Of a DNA stretch of 37,978 nt, positions 18,924 to 25,924 are shown one piece after another (within the stretch, counting starts at the first letter, position 1; the number at the start of each line of letters is the position of its first letter). The notes under the pieces are model-generated. The model saw nothing but the letters and a program-made list of their open reading frames with translations, made no database searches and was not told where the DNA came from. Source of the stretch: SHZI01 sp964384525. GTDB lineage: Bacteria > Pseudomonadota > Gammaproteobacteria > Steroidobacterales > GCA-2729495. The stretch covers positions 1-37,978 of the forward strand of contig CAYLKO010000018.1 in the NCBI GenBank assembly GCA_964384525.1, written 5' to 3'. Made by a program: the position numbers and the translations under genes.

Positions 18924-19577
18924 TCAACCATGTTCCTTCATGCCTCCTTCGTTCCAGTCGGTGGCCAATTGCAGATAGCGGCCGTGCAACCGGGCAACCT
19001 GCTGCTCCAGTTCCGGAAGGCCGCCATCGTTCACCAGGATATCGTCCGCCTGCGCGAGGCGGGTGTGGCGTGCAACCTGTGCGGCCAGCAACCGCTCGAC
19101 ACCGGCCGCCGTTTCGCCGTCCCGGACCATGAGGCGACGGCGCTGAACCTCTTCTGAACAGTCCACGACCAGCACCCGATTGGCCCGATCGCGGAGGCCG
19201 GCTTCCACCAGCAGCGGAATCACCAGCAGCTGATACGGCCCCCCGGCTTCGAGACACTGCGCTGCCATCGCCGCGCCGATGCGCGGGTGCAGAATCGCTT
19301 CCAGCCGCCGGCGCCGGTCGTCGGATGCGAAAGCGAGGGTGCGCAGCCGTCGCCGATCCAGACTGCCGTCGGCCTGCAGGATCTCCGCGCCGAATTCCGC
19401 CACCACCGCCGCGAGGCCCGCCGTGCCCGGCCGGACGACATCGCGGGCGATGAGGTCGCTGTCGATCACCGGCACGCCGTGCGCCGCGAACAGCTCCGCG
19501 ACCGTGCTCTTGCCGCTCGCGATGCCGCCGGTCAGGGCCACCCGGAAAATTGCCCAGTCCTGGCGGGCGGGCTTCAT
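18924..19577 (-). CDS. coaE: Dephospho-CoA kinase
   Basis: 217 residues from the ATG at 19577, which overlaps the pilD stop as ATGA. CoaE phosphorylates dephospho-CoA at the ribose 3' OH, the last step of CoA synthesis. The P-loop is ALTGGIASGKSTVAELF (about 14-30), then PVIDSDLIARDVV, the CoA-binding LHPRIGAAM, IPLLVEAGLRDRANRVLVVDC and QVARHTRLAQADDILVNDG, all family landmarks. Length is usual (E. coli 206). The pilD-coaE-zapD order is common in gammaproteobacteria and implies that coaE is transcribed with the pilus genes. Confidence 0.96.
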   Translation of the reverse strand: MKPARQDWAIFRVALTGGIASGKSTVAELFAAHGVPVIDSDLIARDVVRPGTAGLAAVVAEFGAEILQADGSLDRRRLRTLAFASDDRRRRLEAILHPRIGAAMAAQCLEAGGPYQLLVIPLLVEAGLRDRANRVLVVDCSEEVQRRRLMVRDGETAAGVERLLAAQVARHTRLAQADDILVNDGGLPELEQQVARLHGRYLQLATDWNEGGMKEHG

Positions 19578-20458
19578 CCCGGCAGCCCGGCCGTCCGGAA
19601 ATAGGCGCTCATCAATGTCGGACCCCACAGCAGGGCAACGAAACCCGCCGCGGCCAGATAGGGCCCGAAGGGCAGCGGCGCCTGCCGACCATGCCGGCCG
19701 AGCGCGATCATGGCAATGCCGATGGCCGCCCCGGTGAAGGCCGACAACAGGATGATGAGCGGCAGTATCTGCCAGCCGAACCACGCACCGAGCGCGGCAA
19801 ACAACTTGAAATCGCCAAAGCCCATGCCTTCCTTGCCGGTGACCAGCCGGAAGCCGTGATACACGAGCCACAGGCTCAGATAGCCGGCGAGGGCGCCGAT
19901 CACGCCATCGCTCAGATCGGTGAACGGGCTGCCAGCCACGTGCGGTGAGTTGACCAGGTGATACAGCAGACCCGTCCACAAAAGCGGCAGGGTGATCGCG
20001 TCCGGCAGCAGATGATGATCGAGATCGATCACGGCGAGCGCGATCAGGGCCCAGGTGAGCAGCAGGGCTGCGAGTGCATCCGGTGTGGCGCCGAAATGCC
20101 AGACGACGAAGCCGGAAATCAGGCCGGTGGCCGCTTCGACCAGCGGGTAGCGGACCGGGATGGGGGCCTGGCAGTGCGCGCAGCGCCCCCGCAGCCACAA
20201 CCAGCCGAACACGGGCACATTGTGGCGGGCCTTGATCGGCGTCCGGCAGTGCGGGCAGGCCGAGCGCGGCTGCATCAGGTTGAATGGTTCGCCGGCCCCG
20301 ACCCCGGCCGTGGCCTGGTCGCCAACCGCGCCGGGATCGAGCAGCGGCGCGCATTGCTGCCGCCACTCCCGCTCCATCATCAGCGGCAGCCGGTAAATCA
20401 CCACATTGAGAAAGCTGCCGACCACGAGGCCGAGCAGTACGGCCCCCGCCACCAACAT
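19574..20458 (-). CDS. pilD: Prepilin leader peptidase / N-methyltransferase
   Basis: 294 residues. PilD is the polytopic inner-membrane aspartyl protease that cleaves type IV prepilins and methylates the new N-terminal Phe. The N-terminal domain has LGLVVGSFLNVVIYRLP and two Cys pairs (Cys68/71 CPHC and Cys93/96 CAHC) that bind Zn. The two catalytic Asp motifs are IDLDHHLLPD (about 144-153) and GMGFGDFK (211-218, Asp216). Hydrophobic segments alternate as expected. The ATG at 20458 leaves a short first membrane helix; no better start is visible in the 11 nt after pilC. The substrate is presumably PilA at 23774-24247. Confidence 0.96.
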   Translation of the reverse strand: MLVAGAVLLGLVVGSFLNVVIYRLPLMMEREWRQQCAPLLDPGAVGDQATAGVGAGEPFNLMQPRSACPHCRTPIKARHNVPVFGWLWLRGRCAHCQAPIPVRYPLVEAATGLISGFVVWHFGATPDALAALLLTWALIALAVIDLDHHLLPDAITLPLLWTGLLYHLVNSPHVAGSPFTDLSDGVIGALAGYLSLWLVYHGFRLVTGKEGMGFGDFKLFAALGAWFGWQILPLIILLSAFTGAAIGIAMIALGRHGRQAPLPFGPYLAAAGFVALLWGPTLMSAYFRTAGLPG

Positions 20459-20469
20459 CGCGGGATCGA

Positions 20470-21687
20470 TCAGACGACCGCGCCCAGCTTGAAGATCGGC
20501 AAGTACATGGCGATGACCAGCCCACCGACCAGCACGCCGAGTATCGCCATGATCAGGGGCTCGAGCAGGCTGCTCATGCTGTCCACGGCGTTGTCCACGT
20601 CGGCCTCGTAGAAGTCGGCGACCTTGGCCGACATCTCGTCGAGCGAGCCGGATTCCTCGCCCACGGCGATCATCTGGATCACCATGTTGGGAAAGAGGCC
20701 GGTATTCTCCATGGCCCGCTGCAGGCGTTGCCCGGTGGATACCTCATCCCGCATGGCCAGCACGGCCTTCTCGTACACCACGTTGCCGGTGGCGCCGGCC
20801 ACGGATTGCAGGGCCTCCACCAGCGGCACGCCGGCACTGAACATCGTCGACAAGGTACGGGCAAAGCGGGCCACGGCGGCCTTCTCGAGAATATTGCCGA
20901 CGATCGGCAGCTTCAGCATCACCCGGTCTTCATACTCCCGCAGTTTGTGCGACCGCTTGCGCGTGTAGAGATAGAACGCGATGCCGCCGCCAACCACCAC
21001 CGCCACCATCCAGCCCTTGGTCTGCACGAAACCCGAGAGGTCGATGACCATGCGCGTGAAGGCCGGCAGGTCGGCGCCGAAGCCCTTGAACAGGGACTCG
21101 AACTGGGGGATGACGAAGATCAGCAGGATCAGCGTGACGATCACGGCCACCACCATGACCGCCGCCGGGTAGAACAGCGCCTTCTTGATCTTCTTCTTGA
21201 TCGCCTCGGTCTTTTCCTTGTACGTCGCCACCTTGTCGAGCAGCGTGTCCAGGGCGCCGGCCTGTTCGCCAGCGGTCACCAGGTTGATGTACAGGTCATC
21301 GAAATACAGCGGATGGCGGCCCAGCGCCTCGGCGAGCGCCGTACCGGACTCGAGGTCTGCCTTCATGCTCAGGATCAGCTTCTGCATGGCGGGGTTGTCG
21401 TGCCCGCTGCCGACGATCTCGAAGGCCTGCACCAGCGGAATGCCGGCCGTCAGCATCGTGGCGAGCTGCCGGCTGAAAATGGCGATGTCGTAGGGGGTGA
21501 CCTTGCCTTTGCCCTTGAAGAGGGTGGATTCCTTGCGGATCCGGACCGGCACCACGCCCTGCTTGCGCAGTTCGCTGCGCACTGCGGCCTCGCTGGCCGC
21601 CATGGTCTTGCCGCGCACCTTCAGTCCGCGGTTGTCCGTGCCTTCCCAGTTGAAGGGACTCTTCGTGACAGCAACGCCGTTGGCCAT
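20470..21687 (-). CDS. pilC: Type IV pilus inner-membrane platform protein
   Basis: 405 residues from the ATG at 21687 (MANGVAVTKSPFNWEG); a TTG at 21696 in frame is a weaker start. PilC is the GspF-family platform that couples PilB motion to pilin insertion. It has two cytoplasmic helical-bundle repeats, seen in the paired motifs FSRQLATMLTAGIPLVQAFEI and FARTLSTMFSAGVPLVEAL, each followed by a GE.(A/S)G motif (AGEQAGALD and VGEESGSLD), and three membrane segments, the last ending MYLPIFKL. Length matches P. aeruginosa PilC (about 406). It is 11 nt upstream of pilD and 95 nt downstream of pilB. Confidence 0.96.
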   Translation of the reverse strand: MANGVAVTKSPFNWEGTDNRGLKVRGKTMAASEAAVRSELRKQGVVPVRIRKESTLFKGKGKVTPYDIAIFSRQLATMLTAGIPLVQAFEIVGSGHDNPAMQKLILSMKADLESGTALAEALGRHPLYFDDLYINLVTAGEQAGALDTLLDKVATYKEKTEAIKKKIKKALFYPAAVMVVAVIVTLILLIFVIPQFESLFKGFGADLPAFTRMVIDLSGFVQTKGWMVAVVVGGGIAFYLYTRKRSHKLREYEDRVMLKLPIVGNILEKAAVARFARTLSTMFSAGVPLVEALQSVAGATGNVVYEKAVLAMRDEVSTGQRLQRAMENTGLFPNMVIQMIAVGEESGSLDEMSAKVADFYEADVDNAVDSMSSLLEPLIMAILGVLVGGLVIAMYLPIFKLGAVV

Positions 21688-21704
21688 GGCCCGCAAACCC
21701 CGTG

Positions 21705-21764
21705 ATCCGGCTAGCCGGATTCAGTTAGTCCGAATTCAGTCGGGAATGCCCTGCCGGCATTCCC
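21705..21764 (-). repeat. Perfect palindrome and hairpin in the pilB-pilC spacer
   Basis: Two separate dyads lie in 95 nt. GGGAATGCC (21742-21750) and GGCATTCCC (21756-21764) form a perfect 9-bp stem with a 5-nt loop. ATCCGGCTAGCCGGAT (21705-21720) is a perfect 16-bp palindrome, 17 nt before the pilC ATG. Between them ATTCAGT occurs twice (21719-21725, 21734-21740), 15 nt apart. No T tract follows the hairpin. This could be an mRNA-processing or partial attenuation site, or an operator. Confidence 0.6.
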
Positions 21765-21782
21765 TTGCCCGGCCCCAGAATA

Positions 21783-23510
21783 TCAAGACTCGCCGGTAAC
21801 CCGGTTGATTTCATCGAGACTTGTGACGCCGTCCCGCACCTTTTGCAGCGCGGAGCGGCGCAGTGTCCAGACGCCATCCCTGACCGATTGCTCCTCGATC
21901 TGCACGGCATTGCCGCCTTCGAGAATGATGCGCCCGATGGTTTCGGTGATGGGCATGACCTGGTAGATGCCCACCCGGCCCTTGTAACCGTCGTTGCATT
22001 GCCGGCAGCCGACCGGCCCGTAAATCCGCAGGCCGTGGTGCAGATCGTCCTTGCTGAAGCCCTCCTTCAGCAGGGCCTCTTCGGGGATGTCGCGCAATTC
22101 CTTGCAGCTCTCGCAGAGCCGGCGCGCCAGCCGCTGGGCGATGATCAGGTGCACGGAGGTGGCGATGGCGTAGGGCTTCACGCCCATGTCGACGAGGCGG
22201 GTCAGGGTGCGCGGTGCGTCGTTGGTGTGCAGCGTCGAGAGCACCAGATGGCCGGTTTGCGCGGCCTTGATCGCGGTTTCGGCCGTTTCCAGGTCGCGGA
22301 TCTCGCCAACCATGATCACGTCCGGGTCCTGGCGCAAGAAGGCCTTGAGCGCGGTGGCAAAGTGCAGGCCAACCTTGGGGTTCACGTTCACCTGGTTGAT
22401 GCCCGGCACGTTGATTTCCACCGGGTCTTCGCAGGTGGAGATGTTGCGGTCTTCGGTATTGAGGATGTTGATGCCGGTATAGAGCGACACCGTCTTGCCG
22501 CTGCCCGTGGGGCCGGTAACGAGGATCATGCCGTGGGGCCTGGCCAGCGCATCCAGGTACAGCTGGCGCTGGAAGTCTTCGTAGCCCAGCACCTCGATGC
22601 CCAGCTTCGCGGCAGTGGGGTCGAGGATACGCAGCACCACCTTCTCGCCGAAGAGCGTGGGGCAGGTGTTCACGCGGAAGTCGATCGCCCGGTTTTTCGA
22701 CAGGCGCAGCTTGATGCGGCCGTCCTGGGGCACACGGCGCTCGGCGATATCCAGTCGGGACATGACCTTGAGCCGCGCCGTGACCTTGTTGGTCAGGGCC
22801 AGCGGCGGCGCCGCCACCTGCTTCAGCACGCCGTCGAGCCGGGTGCGCACGCGGTAGGTTTTTTCGTAGGGTTCGAAGTGGATGTCCGAGGCGCCGCGCT
22901 TGATGGCGTCCAGCATGATCTTGTTGACGAAGCGCACCACCGGCGCGTCTTCGACATCGTCGCGGGCGACGTCGTCGGTGACCAGATCGTCGTCGCCGCC
23001 ACTGACTTCGAGGCTCTCGAGATCGAAGTCATCTTCGCTGAAGGCCGCCATCGAGGTGTCGATGGCCTCCAGCGCCCGCGAAACCGCGGCACTCAGTTTG
23101 TCCTGCTCGACGATGATCGGATCGACGCGGAGGCCGGACTGGAACTTGATTTCGTCCACCGCATGCAGATCGGTGGGGTCGGCCACGGCGAGAAAGAGGC
23201 GCTTGCCACGGAGGACCAGCGGCAGGACCTGGTGCTTGGCGAGCAGGCGCTGGTCCACCGACTTGACCGCCTCCATGTCCAGATCCATGGCATCGAGATC
23301 AAAGAGCGGCACGCCGAATTCGGAAGAGGCCGCCACCGCGATCTTCTGCGCGTCGACCATTTGCCGGCCCACCAGATAGGCGACCAGGTTGATGCGCTGC
23401 GCCTGCGCCCCCTTCAGGGCCTGCAGCACGGCATCCTCGGGGATGAGGCTGTCCTGCACCAGTCGGCGCGACAGGCCGCTCAAGGCAGAATTGGTGGCGG
23501 AAACGGCCAT
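21783..23510 (-). CDS. pilB: Type IV pilus extension ATPase
   Basis: 575 residues from the ATG at 23510 (MAVSATNSALSGLSRRLV); upstream in-frame codons give no family sequence. PilB is the hexameric cytoplasmic motor for pilus assembly. The N-terminal GspE/MshE domain (to about 150) has LVAYLVGRQMV; the ATPase core has VTGPTGSGKTVSLY (Walker A), the Asp box around NISTCEDPVEI, PDVIMVGEIRDLETA (Walker B), HLVLSTLHTNDA (His box) and the Zn-binding Cys pairs CESC and CRQC near residues 480-520. Length matches P. aeruginosa PilB (566). A possible promoter lies at 23637-23665. Confidence 0.97.
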   Translation of the reverse strand: MAVSATNSALSGLSRRLVQDSLIPEDAVLQALKGAQAQRINLVAYLVGRQMVDAQKIAVAASSEFGVPLFDLDAMDLDMEAVKSVDQRLLAKHQVLPLVLRGKRLFLAVADPTDLHAVDEIKFQSGLRVDPIIVEQDKLSAAVSRALEAIDTSMAAFSEDDFDLESLEVSGGDDDLVTDDVARDDVEDAPVVRFVNKIMLDAIKRGASDIHFEPYEKTYRVRTRLDGVLKQVAAPPLALTNKVTARLKVMSRLDIAERRVPQDGRIKLRLSKNRAIDFRVNTCPTLFGEKVVLRILDPTAAKLGIEVLGYEDFQRQLYLDALARPHGMILVTGPTGSGKTVSLYTGINILNTEDRNISTCEDPVEINVPGINQVNVNPKVGLHFATALKAFLRQDPDVIMVGEIRDLETAETAIKAAQTGHLVLSTLHTNDAPRTLTRLVDMGVKPYAIATSVHLIIAQRLARRLCESCKELRDIPEEALLKEGFSKDDLHHGLRIYGPVGCRQCNDGYKGRVGIYQVMPITETIGRIILEGGNAVQIEEQSVRDGVWTLRRSALQKVRDGVTSLDEINRVTGES

Positions 23511-23619
23511 AAGCTCCCTGCAAATCCTCGAACCGCCGGAAACCCGGGCGGCGTCGCTACCCCGTGCCCGCCGCGTCCCCGGCAGTGGCACCGCCCGGCC
23601 AGCCCTGGCCCGACGTTAC

Positions 23620-23665
23620 GACAAGTGACAAGTGTAGTCTTACTGAGGACCGGGATTGGGTGCAA
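23620..23665 (-). promoter_or_regulatory. Candidate pilB promoter with tandem repeat at the start site
   Basis: On the - strand TTGCAC (23665-23660) and TAAGAC (23642-23637) are 17 nt apart, a reasonable housekeeping promoter. The predicted start near 23630 falls in a tandem repeat, GACAAGT twice (23620-23633 on the + strand), which could be an operator. The leader to pilB would be about 120 nt. Confidence 0.4.
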
Positions 23666-23695
23666 CCGCTCAATTTGCTGCTTTGGGGGCTGGGC

Positions 23696-23730
23696 AAAAG
23701 AAAAGGCCCCCACCTGGCGGGGGGGGCCCT
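23696..23730 (-). terminator. Rho-independent terminator of pilA
   Basis: Read on the - strand, a C-rich arm (23728-23721 region) pairs with GGGGGCC (23710-23704) and is followed at once by TTTTCTTTT. It begins about 45 nt after the pilA stop. It is the clearest intrinsic terminator in the window and separates the abundant pilin message from pilB. Confidence 0.85.
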
Positions 23731-23773
23731 TCGTTTGGCCAAGGCTTGAGCCAGGGACTGGCTCGAGACAGGC

Positions 23774-24247
23774 TTAGAGGCGGCAGTTGCTCGGCATGTA
23801 CTTTTCGTCCAGAGAAGTGGCAACGGCGCCTGAGGTGTCAGTCAGACCGGCTGGCGCAGCCTTATTACCGCAAGCCCAGACCACGTCGTTGTTAGCGCTC
23901 AGGTACGGCTTGAGTGACAGCGTGTCGTTGGTGATGTTGGCGTTAGCCTGATCGCCGTATTCGATCACGATAGTGCCTGCGTCAACGGTAATGCCGAGCA
24001 CGTACTTGCCGACGGGTGAGTTGGCAATACCAGCTGCCGCCAAGTCAGCCGGCCATGCGCCTTCATCCGCATAAACCTCAGCAACCGAGGTCTTGACCGC
24101 AGACGCCAGGCTCAGGCCTTCCGTGACCTGCGAGCGGATCGTGTAATCCTGATAGGCCGGAATGGCGATGGCCGCCAGGATGCCGATGATGGCCACCACG
24201 ATCATCAATTCGATGAGCGTGAAGCCCTGTTGAACTTTCTTCGTCAT
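23774..24247 (-). CDS. pilA: Type IV major pilin PilA
   Basis: 157 residues from the ATG at 24247, with GGAG about 10 nt upstream. The class III-type prepilin leader is MTKKVQQG, cut after Gly8, leaving mature Phe1 and the needed Glu5 (Glu13 of the precursor) in GFTLIELMIVVAIIGILAAI; the mature protein is 149 residues (type IVa). The N-terminal helix is followed by a globular domain, and a C-terminal disulfide loop is formed by Cys126 and Cys155. It is exported, processed by PilD and polymerised by PilB/PilC. It has its own sigma-54 type promoter and terminator and stands apart from pilBCD. Upstream in-frame codons do not look like pilin and are not used. Confidence 0.96.
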   Translation of the reverse strand: MTKKVQQGFTLIELMIVVAIIGILAAIAIPAYQDYTIRSQVTEGLSLASAVKTSVAEVYADEGAWPADLAAAGIANSPVGKYVLGITVDAGTIVIEYGDQANANITNDTLSLKPYLSANNDVVWACGNKAAPAGLTDTSGAVATSLDEKYMPSNCRL

Positions 24248-24313
24248 ATGCAAAGTCTCCTGTGAGTGCTGGGATTCGAAAAAGTCGCGGCATGGTGCCT
24301 GCGTGAAGTCCTT

Positions 24314-24329
24314 TGCAGCTTCCGTGCCA
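24314..24329 (-). promoter_or_regulatory. Sigma-54 (RpoN) promoter of pilA
   Basis: On the - strand TGGCACGGAAGCTGCA fits the -24/-12 consensus (TGGCACG, four bases, TTGCA) with one mismatch, CTGCA for TTGCA; the GG and GC dinucleotides have the right spacing. The start would be near 24303, giving a leader of about 55 nt. The adjoining pilSR genes encode the expected activator pair. Confidence 0.85.
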
Positions 24330-24347
24330 GCATCCCGGGTACACTTG

Positions 24348-24360
24348 CAAGCCATTGATT
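24348..24360 (-). promoter_or_regulatory. IHF-binding site upstream of the pilA promoter
   Basis: AATCAATGGCTTG on the - strand is a full match to the IHF consensus WATCAANNNNTTR. It lies some 20-30 nt upstream of the -24 box in an AT-rich patch, where DNA bending would bring a distant activator to sigma-54 polymerase. Confidence 0.6.
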
Positions 24361-24436
24361 AGAAACAATATAGAGCGATTTCTGTGACCCCCGTCCGCAG
24401 CGTGCGACATAAGCAATCGCGCCGTCCGTGGACAGT

Positions 24437-24470
24437 TGACGCCCAGCGTCACTTTGTGACCTTCAGCGTC
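24437..24470 (-). promoter_or_regulatory. Candidate PilR upstream activating sites
   Basis: A perfect dyad TGACGCCCAGCGTCA (24437-24451) overlaps a second dyad GTCACTTTGTGAC (24448-24460), and CAGCGTC recurs at 24444-24450 and 24464-24470, exactly 20 nt (two helical turns) apart. The block is about 135-165 nt upstream of the predicted pilA start, a usual distance for an enhancer-binding protein. Assignment to PilR is inference from context; it could also belong to the pilR 3' end. Confidence 0.45.
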
Positions 24471-24478
24471 CGGCTGCC

Positions 24479-25924
24479 TTATTCGATGGCCAGCTTCTGC
24501 ATGCGGTAACGGAGCGCCCGGAGCGTCAGGCCGAGGCTGCGGGCCGTTGCCGTCTTGTTGTAACGATGCTGTTTCAGGGCGGCGACGATCGTTTCCCGTT
24601 CCAGCGAATCCAGCCGGTCGCCAAGCAGCGGCGAACCCTCGGCCAGGGTACTGGCCGTCGGGCTGGCTGACGGGCTGGCCGCGGGGCCGGCAAGCACCGC
24701 GTCCGGGGCATCGGTCGCCGGTTGCCAATTGCCCGGCTGGCCCGATGCCGGCAATCCGCCACTCCCGTGCGGCACCCGATGGATCTGGATGTCATCCGCC
24801 GTGATCAGCGCGCCGCACAGCGCAACCGCCCGCTCCAGGATGTTTTCCAGCTCCCGGACATTGCCGGGGAAGTGGTAAGCCGTGAGTTTGGCCCGGGCTT
24901 CCGGCGTGAGTTGCGGGGTTTCGCCGCTACCATCCCCGCTGCTCAGGCGGCGCAGGATGTGTACGGCCAGCAGCAGGGTGTCGCCTGCCCGGTCGCGGAG
25001 CGGGGGCACGACGAGCTCGATGACATTGATCCGGTAATAGAGGTCCTCCCGGAACTGGCCGCTGGCCACCAGCGCCCGCAGATCCTTGTGGGTGGCGGAG
25101 AGGATGCGCACGTCCACCGGCAGTTCGGCGGTCTGGCCGACCGGCCGCAGCGTCTTTTCCTGGATCACGCGCAGGAGCTTCACCTGCATGGGCAGGGGCA
25201 GGTCGCCGATTTCGTCCATGAAGAGCGTGCCGCCTTCGGCGGACTGGAAGAGGCCGATCTTGTCGTTGACGGCGCCGGTGAATGAGCCCTTGCGGTGGCC
25301 GAAGAACTCGCTTTCCATGAGTTCGGAGGGGATCGCGCCGCAGTTCACCGGCACGAAGGGCGCATCGGCGCGGGCGCCCTGCTCGTGGATCATCCGCGCC
25401 ACGAGTTCCTTGCCGGTGCCGGACTCGCCGGTGATGTGCACCGGCGCCTGGCTGCGGGCCACCTTGGCAATGGTGTGGCGCAGGCGTTCGATCACCGGGG
25501 ATTCGCCGAGAAGTTGCGCCGTGCCGGCCAGCATCGCGCCGGGGATCACTTCGGCGCCGGGGACTTTCAGCGCACTGCCGACCAGCTTGCGCAGCACCTT
25601 CACATCCAGCGGTTTCGAGATGAAGTCGAAGGCGCCGGCCTTCAGCGCCCGCACGGCCGTTTCCACATTGCCGTGGGCCGTGATCACCGCCACCGGCGTT
25701 TTCAGCCCCCGGTTCTGCATCCACTCGATCAGTTCCAGGCCGTCGCCATCCGGCAGGCGCATGTCGGTGAGGCACAACTGGAATTCCTGGCGGGAGAGGC
25801 GGTCGCGCGCGCTCGCCACATCGGCGCAGGCGCTCACCTCGATATCCATGCGCTGCAAGGTCATGGACAGCAGCTCGCGGATATCCGGCTCGTCGTCAAC
25901 GATGAGGGCGATGGGGCGGCTCAT
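24479..25924 (-). CDS. pilR: Sigma-54-dependent response regulator PilR
   Basis: 481 residues from the ATG at 25924, overlapping the pilS stop as ATGA, with GGGAG 9 nt upstream. PilR activates pilA transcription with sigma-54. Receiver domain: VDDEPD (Asp10/11), phosphoacceptor Asp54 in LTDMRLPDGDG, Thr in VITAHG and Lys in FISKPL. The AAA+ domain has GESGTGKE (Walker A), FGHRKGSFTGA (the sigma-54 contact loop, GSFTGA for GAFTGA), EGGTLFMDEIGDLP (Walker B) and FPGNVRELENILERA. After an Ala/Pro/Ser-rich linker the C-terminal Fis-type helix-turn-helix is KQHRYNKTATARSLGLTLRAL. Length is slightly above P. aeruginosa PilR (445). Confidence 0.96.
   Translation of the reverse strand: MSRPIALIVDDEPDIRELLSMTLQRMDIEVSACADVASARDRLSRQEFQLCLTDMRLPDGDGLELIEWMQNRGLKTPVAVITAHGNVETAVRALKAGAFDFISKPLDVKVLRKLVGSALKVPGAEVIPGAMLAGTAQLLGESPVIERLRHTIAKVARSQAPVHITGESGTGKELVARMIHEQGARADAPFVPVNCGAIPSELMESEFFGHRKGSFTGAVNDKIGLFQSAEGGTLFMDEIGDLPLPMQVKLLRVIQEKTLRPVGQTAELPVDVRILSATHKDLRALVASGQFREDLYYRINVIELVVPPLRDRAGDTLLLAVHILRRLSSGDGSGETPQLTPEARAKLTAYHFPGNVRELENILERAVALCGALITADDIQIHRVPHGSGGLPASGQPGNWQPATDAPDAVLAGPAASPSASPTASTLAEGSPLLGDRLDSLERETIVAALKQHRYNKTATARSLGLTLRALRYRMQKLAIE

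Noticed and set aside
24248..24355. Longer pilA starting upstream with extra 36 residues
   Set aside because: The extension covers the ribosome site and does not look like a prepilin leader; the MTKKVQQG start is canonical.
24437..24460. CRP/Vfr site upstream of pilA
   Set aside because: The halves GTCAC and GTGAC are in the opposite order to the TGTGA-N6-TCACA consensus and only 3 nt apart.
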